DNA of 59,431 nucleotides from Nitrospira sp. (GTDB taxonomy: Bacteria; Nitrospirota; Nitrospiria; Nitrospirales; Nitrospiraceae), in NCBI GenBank assembly GCA_013140455.1, contig JABFSU010000007.1:1-59431 (forward strand). The letters are read 5' to 3'. The translations under genes and the position numbers were made by a program. Of the stretch, positions 1 through 7,073 are shown one piece after another. The notes beneath the pieces are model-generated. The model ran no database searches. It was given only the letters and a program-made list of their open reading frames with translations, and had not been told where the DNA came from. Numbering within the stretch: position 1 is the stretch's first letter; each line of letters begins with the position of its first letter.

Positions 1-620
1 AAGAGAATGAGGGCGAACATCTCGCCGGTTGGAAGTATGCCTCCGCATCCGAGGACCGATTGCACTCCGAAGGGGATGACGAAGTCCTCTTGCCCAGGCA
101 CATAGGGACTGTTCAAGGCTTGGGGAACATAAAACGCGTTGAAGGTTGTGGCGTATTGATCCAGCAGCAGGGAGGAGCTGGCGTTTTCAAGAAACGGCAG
201 ATCAATGTGAAATTGTGCGAAGAGCTGCGAGAACATCGGCAGTGTGGCCAGGGCGTCCGGCCCGCTCAGGGGGATCGCGCGGAAGCGGCTGGATTGAGCG
301 GGGTTGTTCCAGCCGTCGACGGCCCCCGTGCTGGCAAGGAGGGTCAAGCACTTCATGCCGGGATTGGCAGGTTTGTCTCCAAGGCGGGCATCAACCAGCG
401 CTTGCAGTTCGGGGCTGAGCCGGCCGTACGGGTGAGTTTTGAACAACCGCACGAGGACGCAGGCAGGCTCATCATCCGGCCCGGTCGTGAGGTTGGCATA
501 GAGATATCGTGTAATCCGGCCGGCGGCGTCTTCAATGGAGGCGGCGCCCTCGCCGAGCCGGCGGACCGTCGTGCTGCAGAGTGCCATGTCCGGCAGACGG
601 AATGCGGATAAATCGAACAT
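1..620 (-). CDS. N-terminal part of an unidentified (possibly sensory) protein, runs off the window
   Basis: An open frame on the minus strand starts with ATG at 618-620, four bases after a GAGGAG ribosome site, and is still open at base 1, giving about 206 residues. It begins MFDLSAFRLPDMALCSTTV and contains a stretch like ALVRLFKTHPYGRLSPELQ. I do not recognise a catalytic motif in the visible part. The next genes upstream are a NarL-type response regulator and a kinase remnant in the same orientation, so an input domain of a sensor protein is a reasonable inference and no more. The C-terminus, which would decide the function, lies outside the window. The plus-strand ORFs here are shadows. 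Confidence 0.6.
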   Translation of the reverse strand, partial: MFDLSAFRLPDMALCSTTVRRLGEGAASIEDAAGRITRYLYANLTTGPDDEPACVLVRLFKTHPYGRLSPELQALVDARLGDKPANPGMKCLTLLASTGAVDGWNNPAQSSRFRAIPLSGPDALATLPMFSQLFAQFHIDLPFLENASSSLLLDQYATTFNAFYVPQALNSPYVPGQEDFVIPFGVQSVLGCGGILPTGEMFALIL

Positions 621-847
621 CAGCTCCTCACATGACACAGTGCCGTTACGATGCGGAGATCTACGTCTTTGTCGGATGTTGGAGGAGCGAACTTGATCCG
701 ACCGTACATATGCGGGGTAGTGGCTGGCGGAAATGAGAGAGCCCTCGGCTCTGTTGGAGCCTGACATGCCTGTATCGGTGTGCGACAGGGAATCTTGAGG
801 CCGATGAAGATAGACCCAATGTTTCGTGTCTTGGTTGAGTGGCCTTC

Positions 848-1540
848 TTACGAGGATTTGGAGGCCAACGGAGGCACGGAGCCCTTGAAGCTTCCGGCGT
901 ACATGGCGGCGACCTGAGAGCGCCGTCCGATCTGGAGCTTGGAGTAGATGTTGGCCAGGTAATTCTTCACGGTCTTCTCACTCAGATCCAGGCGTTGCGC
1001 GATTTCCTTGTTGGTAAGGCCTCCGGCGACATGGGGAAGGATGCGCTGCTCTTGGGGGGAGAGAAGGGATCGTTTGGCAGGGGACTGGCCGGCCGATAGC
1101 TGCTTCATCCATGAGAGCGTATGGGTGGCCAGACGCGGGTCGATCAAGGGTTGTCCGGCGGCGACGGTTTTGATGGCGCGGATCAGCGCGGCGGAGGCGA
1201 TGTCTTTCAGCACATAGCCCTGGGCGCCGGACAGGATCGCCTCAAGGACGGTGTGTTCATCGGCGAAGCTGGTCAGGAACAGGATGCGGATGTTGGGGTA
1301 TGCCGACAGAATCTCGCGGGCGGCCTCGATTCCGCTGCCGTCCGGCAGGCGGATGTCGAGCAACACGACGTCCACCTTCGTGCGGCGGCATTGTGTGATG
1401 GCATCGGCCTTACTCCGGGCTTGGCCGACGACTTTCATGCCCGGCGTCAGATCGAGCACGGCGCCGAGCCCGATTCGAACCACCTCGTGGTCGTCGACGA
1501 TCAGCACACGAATGGGCGAGGATTTCGTCTTAGCAGGCAT
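848..1540 (-). CDS. NarL/FixJ (LuxR)-family response regulator
   Basis: A 230-residue two-domain response regulator. The receiver domain (residues 10-128) has the acidic pair in IVDDHEV, the phosphoacceptor Asp62 in VVLLDIRLPDGSG and the conserved Lys in GYVLKDI. A LuxR-type helix-turn-helix follows at about 160-215, with LSPQEQRILPHVAGGLTNKE and LSEKTVKNYLANIYSKL. The frame stays open upstream, but the ATG at 1540 gives the normal family start; the longer frame reads through the upstream kinase. The start overlaps the end of a histidine-kinase fragment (1530-1775) by 11 bases, the usual coupling of such pairs. Because that kinase has lost everything but its ATPase end, the regulator is probably an orphan or is driven by another kinase. 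Confidence 0.93.
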   Translation of the reverse strand: MPAKTKSSPIRVLIVDDHEVVRIGLGAVLDLTPGMKVVGQARSKADAITQCRRTKVDVVLLDIRLPDGSGIEAAREILSAYPNIRILFLTSFADEHTVLEAILSGAQGYVLKDIASAALIRAIKTVAAGQPLIDPRLATHTLSWMKQLSAGQSPAKRSLLSPQEQRILPHVAGGLTNKEIAQRLDLSEKTVKNYLANIYSKLQIGRRSQVAAMYAGSFKGSVPPLASKSS

Positions 1541-1775
1541 GCGGATCTCCTGTGGGGATATCGATCGTGATTGAGGTGCCGCGGTCCGGCGCACTGTCGA
1601 GCGTGAACTGCGCGCCGATGGTTCTGGCCCGTGCGGCCATATTGGCCAGTCCGAGGCCGCGGCGGCGTGTGCGGCCGCGGTCAAAGCCGGCGCCATCGTC
1701 GATGATGCGCAGACGGATGTGCGCGGGGCCTGCGGTCAGAGTGACCGACCGGTGTGTCGCGACGGGAAGAGCGGG
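1530..1775 (-). pseudogene. C-terminal ATPase remnant of a NarX/DegS-type histidine kinase
   Basis: On the minus strand the frame encodes HIRLRIIDDGAGFD, then RRGLGLANMAARARTIGA and DRGTSITIDIPTG. These are the D-box (G1), G2 and end of a HATPase_c domain of the type paired with LuxR-family regulators. Similarity stops near base 1775; upstream the frame becomes arginine-rich and unlike any kinase, so sensor, dimerisation and N-box regions are missing. The break coincides with the start of IS and intron debris (1917-2780), which suggests that insertion and deletion of mobile DNA removed the 5' end. Confidence 0.75.
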
Positions 1776-1916
1776 CCACCGGGCGTCGCACCCTGTGCTC
1801 CGCCCTCTACCTCGGCTCCAGCGGGGTTGGCCGTCGCTGGCTTCCGGTACGGCGGAGCGGGAGGCGTCTGAAGCCATGCTGGCAGCGAAAGCGTCGGCAA
1901 CTCAACGCATCACCGT

Positions 1917-2299
1917 AGGCATGCTACGACGTCAAAGAACACGTCGAACGCTTGCGCGCGAAGAACATCACGCCGCATGTCGCGCAGAACGACACGAACC
2001 GGAGAAGCGCCATTGACGGAAGAACAACCAGGCACCCCGGTTACGCTAAGTCGCAAACCTGCCGCAAGATGATTGAATGCATTTTTGGTTGGGGGAAGCA
2101 GCACGGCACGATGCGCAAGACCAAGCTGAGGGGCACGGACAACGTCGCCGCACACTTCATGCTCGATCTCATCGGCTACAACCTCATCCGTATCCAGAAA
2201 TTGCTGCCGGGGAATAGTTGGGTCCGAACACACAAATACGCCACAATTAGGCGCTCAACAACAGGCACCCGTCCGCAATTCCACACTCAAATGTCTTGA
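1917..2299 (+). pseudogene. IS5-like DDE transposase, C-terminal remnant
   Basis: A stop at 1916 is followed by an open frame reading YDVKEHVERLRAKNITPHVAQ, RRSAIDGRTTRHPGYAKSQ, then RKMIECIFGWGKQHGTMRKT and DLIGYNLIRIQKLL. This matches the C-terminal third of IS5-family transposases: the HV-AQN segment, the RTTRHPGY segment, the final catalytic glutamate region IE-IFGW, and a YNL-R helix. The N-terminal two thirds with the first two acidic residues are absent, and no terminal inverted repeat is recognisable, so it is an immobile remnant. Confidence 0.75.
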
Positions 2300-2382
2300 A
2301 GAACAGAAATATCGCTGGAGAATAGGGTTTTTCAGCAGACTGCTAATGGGAGGAAGGCCCAAATCGTGAGGAGCAAGGAGGA

Positions 2383-2780
2383 GTGAAGACCGACTCGATG
2401 GGTATGGAGTGGCAGCAACGGGGGGCGAGACACCCCCACCCCGGTCCCCATGGCGAGGGCAGCACCCAACCTGGGGGATGCGAGGTGCGACAAGTACCTG
2501 CGGCGCAGGTCCCTTCACCAGCCGTGGCGACCCAGCACCTGATGAACCAGGTGTGTAGTCAGACAAACCTGGAGCACGCGTGTCAGCGCGTGCGAGCCAA
2601 TGGCGGCGCGCCGGGTATCGATGGGATGTCCGTTGACGCGCTGCCGGCTTGGTTGGCGGCCAATCAGGGGCCGCTGATCGAGAGGTTGCAACAGGGCACT
2701 TACCAGCCGACACCGGTACGCGGAGTCCTTATTCCTAAGCCGAGTGGAGGGAGCCGCCAATTAGGGATCCCCACGGTGTC
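2383..2780 (+). pseudogene. Group II intron reverse transcriptase, N-terminal remnant
   Basis: The frame contains NLEHACQRVRANGGAPGIDG, LIERLQQGTYQPTPVRGVLI and PKPSGGSRQLGIPTV, the RT-0/RT-1 region at the start of LtrA-type intron-encoded proteins. Similarity ends abruptly at about 2780, just before the stop codon of the convergent histidine kinase gene, so the finger/palm catalytic YADD motif, maturase and endonuclease parts are missing. I could not find the intron RNA domains around it. It is a fragment left by deletion. Confidence 0.8.
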
Positions 2781-2783
2781 CAG

Positions 2784-4196
2784 TCAAAAGTTAGGCGTTA
2801 CTCGGACAGGCTCTGCGCAGGCGGGCAGGGTGAGGGTAAACCGTGTGCCTTGTCCGGGCGTGCTTTCTACTGCGACCGTACCTCCGTGGGCTTCGGCGAT
2901 TTCTTTCACGATGGCCAGTCCGAGCCCTGTTCCACCCGACTCTCTGGCGCGCGCGGGATCGGCCCGGTAAAACCGTTCAAATAATCGCGGCAGATGCTCC
3001 GGAGCGATGCCGGCCCCCGTGTCCTCCACTTGCAGCACGACATGTGCGGGTATCGGCTTGAGTCGGATCGTAATGCGGCCCTCCGGCGGGGTGTGGGCCA
3101 GCGCGTTGTCGAGCAGGTTGATGAGCAATTGCGTCAGCCGCCCCGCGTCGCCTTGCACGAGGGGCACTGACTGCGCATCCATCGCCAGTCTGATTTTGCG
3201 GTCTTCTGCCAACGGGCTCAATTCTTTGATCAGGTCCTTCACCAGCGGTTCTAACGCGAGGGGCGTGAGTGTGACCGGAGGGCGGTCTCCGGAAAATTGC
3301 GCCAGGGTAAGGAGCGAACGGGTCAAGGTCCCGAGCCGTTCGACCTGCCCCAGGTTTGTGACCAGCGCGTCGCGGTAGTCCTCGGTCGTGCGGCTTTTCT
3401 GCAGGGCGACTTCGAGAGTACCTTTGATCACGGTCAAGGGAGTTTGAATCTCATGGGCCGCATCGGCGATGAATTGCCGTTGCCCCTCAAAGACGTGGTG
3501 CAATCGATCCAACATAGCGTTGAAGACGCGGGCGAGCCGGTCAAACTCCTCGTAGGGTGCCGCAAGTGGCATTCGTGTTCGCAGGGACGGCACGGAGACC
3601 CGTTCTGCCGTGGCGGTGAGCGCTTTGACCGGCGCCAACGCTTCCCGCGCGAGCCAGCGGCTGCCGATCCATCCGACGACGATCATTGCTCCGGCAAGAG
3701 CGGCCAGGAGGAGCATGAGCAGGCGGAGGGTATCGTCCACAAGCCGAAGCGATGCTTCCATCTGGAGGAGATATCGCACGGATCCGGCATAGGTGACGGG
3801 AAACGAGATTCGCCGGATCGAGCCATCGTGCGGCGGCGTAATGGTGTCAAACAGAGTGAGGCCGCGCTGCAGGTCGGCCAGTTGCGCGGGGGACAGCGGG
3901 GGCCGGGTCGTGCTCGCCGCTCCCTTCCAGAGCACCGTTCCAGATGGACTGAGCACGACCGCTGACCGGGCGGCCTCGCGCATTTCATCTTTCTCGTCGT
4001 CATCCAATGCCGTGAGCGTCCCGGTCGTCAACTCGACTCGTGCGGCTTCCTGCTCGGCGAGCGTGAGGAGTTCGCGGTCGACATGCTGTGCCAGGAGTGT
4101 CGCAAGTCCGGTATAGATCAAGATGGAAAAGGCGGTTAATAGGATGAGGACAAGGGCGATGGCCGAGCGGCGAATGTGCGTGCGGAATGCGACCAT
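2784..4196 (-). CDS. Membrane sensor histidine kinase (HAMP, HisKA, HATPase)
   Basis: A 470-residue sensor kinase. Transmembrane helices lie near residues 11-35 and 155-177 and flank a periplasmic sensor loop. A HAMP segment (about 178-235) follows, then the phosphorylated His248 in DAAHEIQTPLT, with Gln where most members have Arg. The N-box is at INLLDNALAH (Asn364), G1 at VEDTGAGI (391-397) and G2 at GGTGLGLAI. It starts three bases after the stop codon of the OmpR-type regulator gene, which makes the two a cognate pair. The operon also carries pepSY and DUF2231 genes. The architecture resembles heavy-metal or cationic-stress sensors, but no ligand can be read from the sequence. Its 3' end abuts the intron remnant without disruption. 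Confidence 0.93.
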   Translation of the reverse strand: MVAFRTHIRRSAIALVLILLTAFSILIYTGLATLLAQHVDRELLTLAEQEAARVELTTGTLTALDDDEKDEMREAARSAVVLSPSGTVLWKGAASTTRPPLSPAQLADLQRGLTLFDTITPPHDGSIRRISFPVTYAGSVRYLLQMEASLRLVDDTLRLLMLLLAALAGAMIVVGWIGSRWLAREALAPVKALTATAERVSVPSLRTRMPLAAPYEEFDRLARVFNAMLDRLHHVFEGQRQFIADAAHEIQTPLTVIKGTLEVALQKSRTTEDYRDALVTNLGQVERLGTLTRSLLTLAQFSGDRPPVTLTPLALEPLVKDLIKELSPLAEDRKIRLAMDAQSVPLVQGDAGRLTQLLINLLDNALAHTPPEGRITIRLKPIPAHVVLQVEDTGAGIAPEHLPRLFERFYRADPARARESGGTGLGLAIVKEIAEAHGGTVAVESTPGQGTRFTLTLPACAEPVRVTPNF

Positions 4197-4199
4197 GGC

Positions 4200-4877
4200 T
4201 TAGGCTCCCGGGGTCTTCAAGACGTACCCGACGCCACGGACGGTCTGGATGAGGGGTGGAGAAAACTCCCGATCCACTTTGGCGCGCAATGCGCGGATAT
4301 GCACATCGACGATATTCGTCATGCCGTCATAGTGGATATCCCACACATGTTCGATGATGGCGGTTCTGGTCAGCACCCGGTCAGGATTCCGCAGCAGATA
4401 TTCGAGCAACGCATATTCCTTGTTCGTGAGGATGAGTTCACGGCCCGCCCGCCAGACACGATGGGCGACCGGGTCGACCTCAAGGTCCGCGACGGCGAGG
4501 CGAGGCGATTGCTCGGTCCCGCTGCGGCGGATCAGCGCCTGAATCCGTGCCAGGAGTTCCGCAAAGGCGAAGGGTTTCGTGAGGTAATCATCGGCTCCGA
4601 TGTTGAGTCCGGTCACACGGTCTTCAACCGTTCCGCGGGCGGTGAGGAGGAGAATCGGTGTCTTGTTGCCGGCGGCACGGAGCCGGCGGCAGACGGTGAA
4701 TCCGTCGAGCGCGGGGAGCATGACGTCGAGGATGATGAGATCGTAGGGCGTGGTGCCAGCCATGAGGAGGCCTTCTTCCCCCTCATGGGCCCAATCGACG
4801 GCGTAGCGTTCTTCGCGGAGCCCTTTTTGAATGAATCCCGCGAGGTCCGGATCATCTTCCACAATCAGAATGCGCAT
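4200..4877 (-). CDS. OmpR/PhoB-family response regulator
   Basis: 225 residues. The receiver domain begins MRILIVEDDPDLAGF, with phosphoacceptor Asp51 in LIILDVMLPALDG, the conserved Thr/Ser region LLLTAR and Lys in DDYLTKPFAF. The winged helix occupies about 128-222, with LTNKEYALLEYLLRNPDRVL, the recognition-helix region and the C-terminal IQTVRGVGYVL. This is a full-length transcription factor phosphorylated by the kinase encoded just downstream. It lies 21 bases after the DUF2231 gene, so it is transcribed as the third gene of pepSY - DUF2231 - regulator - kinase. A direct repeat with 11-bp period upstream of pepSY (5848-5864) is a plausible site for its own binding. Confidence 0.95.
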   Translation of the reverse strand: MRILIVEDDPDLAGFIQKGLREERYAVDWAHEGEEGLLMAGTTPYDLIILDVMLPALDGFTVCRRLRAAGNKTPILLLTARGTVEDRVTGLNIGADDYLTKPFAFAELLARIQALIRRSGTEQSPRLAVADLEVDPVAHRVWRAGRELILTNKEYALLEYLLRNPDRVLTRTAIIEHVWDIHYDGMTNIVDVHIRALRAKVDREFSPPLIQTVRGVGYVLKTPGA

Positions 4878-4898
4878 GCTGATTCCTTTTTCAGGATT

Positions 4899-5369
4899 CT
4901 ACCCCCCGTGCAGACTCTGAGCAATCGGCTGTGCTGCCTGCGGCGCGGTCGTGACTCCAGCGCCATGCTTGTAGACAAGATTACCGCCGGTGTGGCCGGT
5001 GGCGATGAGTGTGAGCAGTCCTACGGTTGCTATTGCCAGATAGCCCGCGAATGTTCGTGTGCTGAAGCGATTGCGAAGCAGCAGGCGGGTCAGCAGTAGG
5101 ACTGCCATGATCACGAGCGTGATGTGTGCCCAGGTTTCGTGGGTCTCGATCAGGGACTCGGCGATCCCTGCTTTTTCTGCCGCATCCTCCGCTCTTCTGC
5201 CTGCAATGGCGGCTGCGATGCCACCGGTGAGGCCGAGCCCGAGTAGCCAGAGGGCCCCTTCGCGGAAACTCTCGCGCGACAGGCTGGTGCTCAGGAGATC
5301 AAAGAATACACTCACGAATAAGAGGGCGATCGGGAAATGAACGAGGATGGGATGCAGCGGAAAATCCAT
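4899..5369 (-). CDS. DUF2231 membrane protein
   Basis: 156 residues from the ATG at 5369, chosen because AAAGGAG lies just upstream; a longer frame to 5444 runs into the intergenic hairpin. It begins MDFPLHPILVHFPIALLF, the signature start of DUF2231 proteins, with four predicted membrane helices at roughly 8-28, 40-60, 85-105 and 115-135. A conserved histidine pair sits in the first helix. The family's biochemical role is unknown; members often lie next to heme, copper or redox genes. Here it sits between pepSY and a two-component system and probably takes part in the same envelope response. Confidence 0.85.
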   Translation of the reverse strand: MDFPLHPILVHFPIALLFVSVFFDLLSTSLSRESFREGALWLLGLGLTGGIAAAIAGRRAEDAAEKAGIAESLIETHETWAHITLVIMAVLLLTRLLLRNRFSTRTFAGYLAIATVGLLTLIATGHTGGNLVYKHGAGVTTAPQAAQPIAQSLHGG

Positions 5370-5403
5370 GGTCGAGACTCCTTTGTTCGGGTCCTGGTTC
5401 GAT

Positions 5404-5435
5404 GCGGTCCGGCCGGATGAGTCCGACCGGACCGC
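5404..5435 (-). other. GC-rich hairpin between pepSY and the DUF2231 gene
   Basis: A perfect 9-bp inverted repeat (5404-5412 pairs with 5427-5435) with a 14-base loop lies 22 bases after the pepSY stop codon and 34 bases before the DUF2231 start. No run of U follows, so a full intrinsic terminator is unlikely. It may instead stabilise the pepSY message or attenuate transcription into the downstream genes. Its role is inferred from position only. Confidence 0.45.
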
Positions 5436-5457
5436 GCCGTTCACTGAAGGATGATGC

Positions 5458-5772
5458 TTACTTCTTGCTGCCGGATTCGTGTTTGGCGTCTTTGGTGTCC
5501 TCTGACACCTGGCCTGATTGCGCGTCGACCATGAATTCCCGGCTTTCTCCGCTGTTGCTCACGACGGTGATTTCATACTCCGTTTTCCCGTCTTCGTCCT
5601 CCAGTTCGGCCTCGATGACGCGGCCCGGATACTTGTCGGTGACGGCCTTGATCGCCTGTTCCATTGAGACCGCTGTTTTGGCGATGGTCTTGTGGTCCTT
5701 GTCGGCGAGCGCCAGACCGGCAAACGCGGTGAGCGACACGGCTACACAGGCGGCGATGATGAGCTGTTTCAT
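5458..5772 (-). CDS. PepSY-domain secreted protein
   Basis: 104 residues. The ATG at 5772 is preceded by AGGAGG. An N-terminal signal peptide (MKQLIIAACVAVSLTAFAG, likely cleaved after ALA at about 23) precedes a single PepSY domain: SMEQAIKAVTDKYPGRVIEA, then the EYEITVVSNSGESREFMVDA strand-turn-strand and a lysine-rich tail. PepSY proteins are small periplasmic modules thought to bind or inhibit peptidases or to modulate sensor kinases. Here it is the first gene of the operon that ends in an OmpR-type regulator and a sensor kinase, so a role as accessory sensor or target is the natural inference. Confidence 0.88.
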   Translation of the reverse strand: MKQLIIAACVAVSLTAFAGLALADKDHKTIAKTAVSMEQAIKAVTDKYPGRVIEAELEDEDGKTEYEITVVSNSGESREFMVDAQSGQVSEDTKDAKHESGSKK

Positions 5773-5847
5773 GATGGAACCTCCTAAGGTGATTGGATAA
5801 CTGCACTGTGCCATGGGCTCAGACTACCCGTTCAGGATGAGATGCCT

Positions 5848-5864
5848 ATGAAGCGAAGATGAAG
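5848..5864 (-). promoter_or_regulatory. Candidate OmpR-type regulator box upstream of pepSY
   Basis: Read on the minus strand, CTTCAT occurs twice (5864-5859 and 5853-5848) with a start-to-start period of exactly 11 bp. That is the spacing typical of tandem half-sites bound by OmpR/PhoB-family dimers. It lies 76 bp upstream of the pepSY start, in front of an operon that encodes such a regulator. The same segment can also fold, since 5846-5853 is complementary to 5869-5876. Autoregulation is an inference; the -35/-10 elements are not clear. Confidence 0.4.
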
Positions 5865-5876
5865 AAATCTTCATAG

Positions 5877-6318
5877 GGAGTCCGTCCCTGACGCCGGCAA
5901 GGGGCTGTCGTGCGAATACTGCGGACGTACGCGAATGTGTGTCCCAGGGGTGTCCCGGCGGATTGTATGGCAGGGGCAGGTTCTTTTAGTGACCGGCTTT
6001 GGAAGGCGGGACGTGCTCAGCAGCCTGTCCGTTGTAAGCGGCGATGAGCGTCAGCTTGGCGGAGCGGTCGAGGTTAAAATTCAAGGAGCTGACATTAAGC
6101 AGAAGGAGTTACAGGTAGCAATTTCTGCCGACAAAGAAACCCAGATCGGTTCGGCCAAATATGAGATAAAAATCAATCGCTGGTCTCCAGAATTAGCGAG
6201 CATCTGCACGCGCGGGACTTTACAGCTTCGGTACAACCGCATCCAGCACACCCACGCACGCGACCGTAACCTCACCTCCATGACAAGACTCTGTGATGTG
6301 GTTCCTATCCTCCCCGGC
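5877..6318. other. Intergenic stretch with one weak ORF
   Basis: About 440 bp between divergent operons. A plus-strand frame (5935-6375) could encode 146 residues, including LGGAVEVKIQGADIKQKEL. It has no good ribosome site, an unusual composition and runs through the presumed promoter of the next gene. It may be a fragment of an older gene. I see no RNA gene or clear repeat here. Confidence 0.35.
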
Positions 6319-6349
6319 TTGGCACGACTTGTGCGCGAACTACTATTAT
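6319..6349 (+). promoter_or_regulatory. Possible sigma70-type promoter of the toxin-antitoxin/helicase operon
   Basis: TTGGCA at 6319-6324 and TATTAT at 6344-6349 resemble -35 and -10 boxes, with a rather long 19-bp spacer. They lie 28 bases upstream of the first start codon. The -10 region overlaps a short inverted repeat (CTAC at 6340-6343 with GTAG at 6352-6355) that could be an antitoxin operator. This is weak sequence-only evidence. Confidence 0.3.
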
Positions 6350-6376
6350 TGGTAGCATCTGTGTTAAAAGGTTGAG

Positions 6377-6739
6377 ATGGATACGTCTCAATTTGCTCCT
6401 GCGTACAAGGTCATCTTTTATCGGACGCCTCAGGGGGCTGAGCCAGTCAGAGAGTGGCTGCAGTCTTTGAATAGAAGCGAGCGGATCCAGCTTGGGCAGG
6501 CGATTCAAGTGCTGCAAATGAATGGCCCTGCGCTGCCTATGCCGTATGCCTGCCCACTGGGCCAGGGGCTCTTTGAGCTGCGAGAGAGGGTGGGCAAGGT
6601 GCGGTATCGGGTGTTCTTTACGTTTGACGGTGGGAGGGTCGTGGTCCTTCTCCATGCAGCGGTGAAGGATCAGCGAGTACTTGAAGCCGATATTGCGCTG
6701 GCTCGGCGAAGGTTGAAGGACTATGTAGGGAGGAGATAA
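6377..6739 (+). CDS. RelE/HigB-like toxin of the phage Gp49 family
   Basis: 120 residues with the Gp49/HigB2 pattern: YKVIFYRTPQGAEPVREWLQ at 10-29, LGQGLFELRERVGKVRYRVF (about 62-81) and a C-terminal LLHAAVKDQRV where the family has the FVKK segment. Proteins of this family are ribosome-dependent mRNA interferases controlled by a helix-turn-helix antitoxin encoded just downstream, and exactly that gene follows after five bases. The third gene is a primase-helicase, so this TA pair may serve as an abortive arm or a stabiliser of that system. The start is preceded by AAAAGG. Confidence 0.85.
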   Translation: MDTSQFAPAYKVIFYRTPQGAEPVREWLQSLNRSERIQLGQAIQVLQMNGPALPMPYACPLGQGLFELRERVGKVRYRVFFTFDGGRVVVLLHAAVKDQRVLEADIALARRRLKDYVGRR

Positions 6740-6744
6740 GCAAT

Positions 6745-7071
6745 ATGAAAACCAGAAAAGTATCCAAAGCGGGTGGAAGTTCATTTGATGGGTGGTTGAA
6801 TGAACAAGATGAGGCGTTCAAGGCGGAGGTGATTGCCGGGGCGATGAAACGTCAATTCGTGATGACGCTTCGAGCGATGATGAAGACGCAAGGTATCGGT
6901 GTGACCGCGCTGCAGAAGATGTTGGGCACAGGACCGTCTCAGGTGCAACGATTATTAGACCCTGAGGATATCGGCATTTCGTTGAAGTCGATTGCCAAGC
7001 TGCTCGCCGTTCTTGGTCTGGCAGGACACATTGCCGTTGAGCCCAAATCGTCGAAGAAGCAGGTGGCCTGA
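6745..7071 (+). CDS. HTH antitoxin of the upstream RelE-like toxin
   Basis: 108 residues. The central part has a phage-type helix-turn-helix: IGVTALQKMLGTGPSQVQRL followed by DPEDIGISLKSIAKLLAVLG. This matches XRE-type antitoxins of the HigA2/Gp49 pairs, which neutralise the toxin and repress the operon. An N-terminal extension with SSFDGWLNEQDEAFKAEVI probably contacts the toxin. It starts five bases after the toxin gene, and the primase-helicase gene begins three bases after its stop codon, so all three are translationally linked. Confidence 0.85.
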   Translation: MKTRKVSKAGGSSFDGWLNEQDEAFKAEVIAGAMKRQFVMTLRAMMKTQGIGVTALQKMLGTGPSQVQRLLDPEDIGISLKSIAKLLAVLGLAGHIAVEPKSSKKQVA

Positions 7072-7073
7072 GT

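Noticed and set aside
60-611. Plus-strand 183-aa ORF at the left end
   Set aside because: It is a shadow of the well-formed minus-strand gene that starts at 620 with a good ribosome site; its composition is arginine/glycine-rich without family features.
3297-3965. 222-aa plus-strand ORF inside the histidine kinase gene
   Set aside because: It is antisense to a clear kinase with all its boxes; the long frame results from GC-rich codon use.
5935-6375. 146-aa plus-strand ORF before the toxin gene
   Set aside because: No ribosome site, and it runs through the likely promoter. Only a short part looks protein-like, so it is mentioned as a weak remnant and not called.
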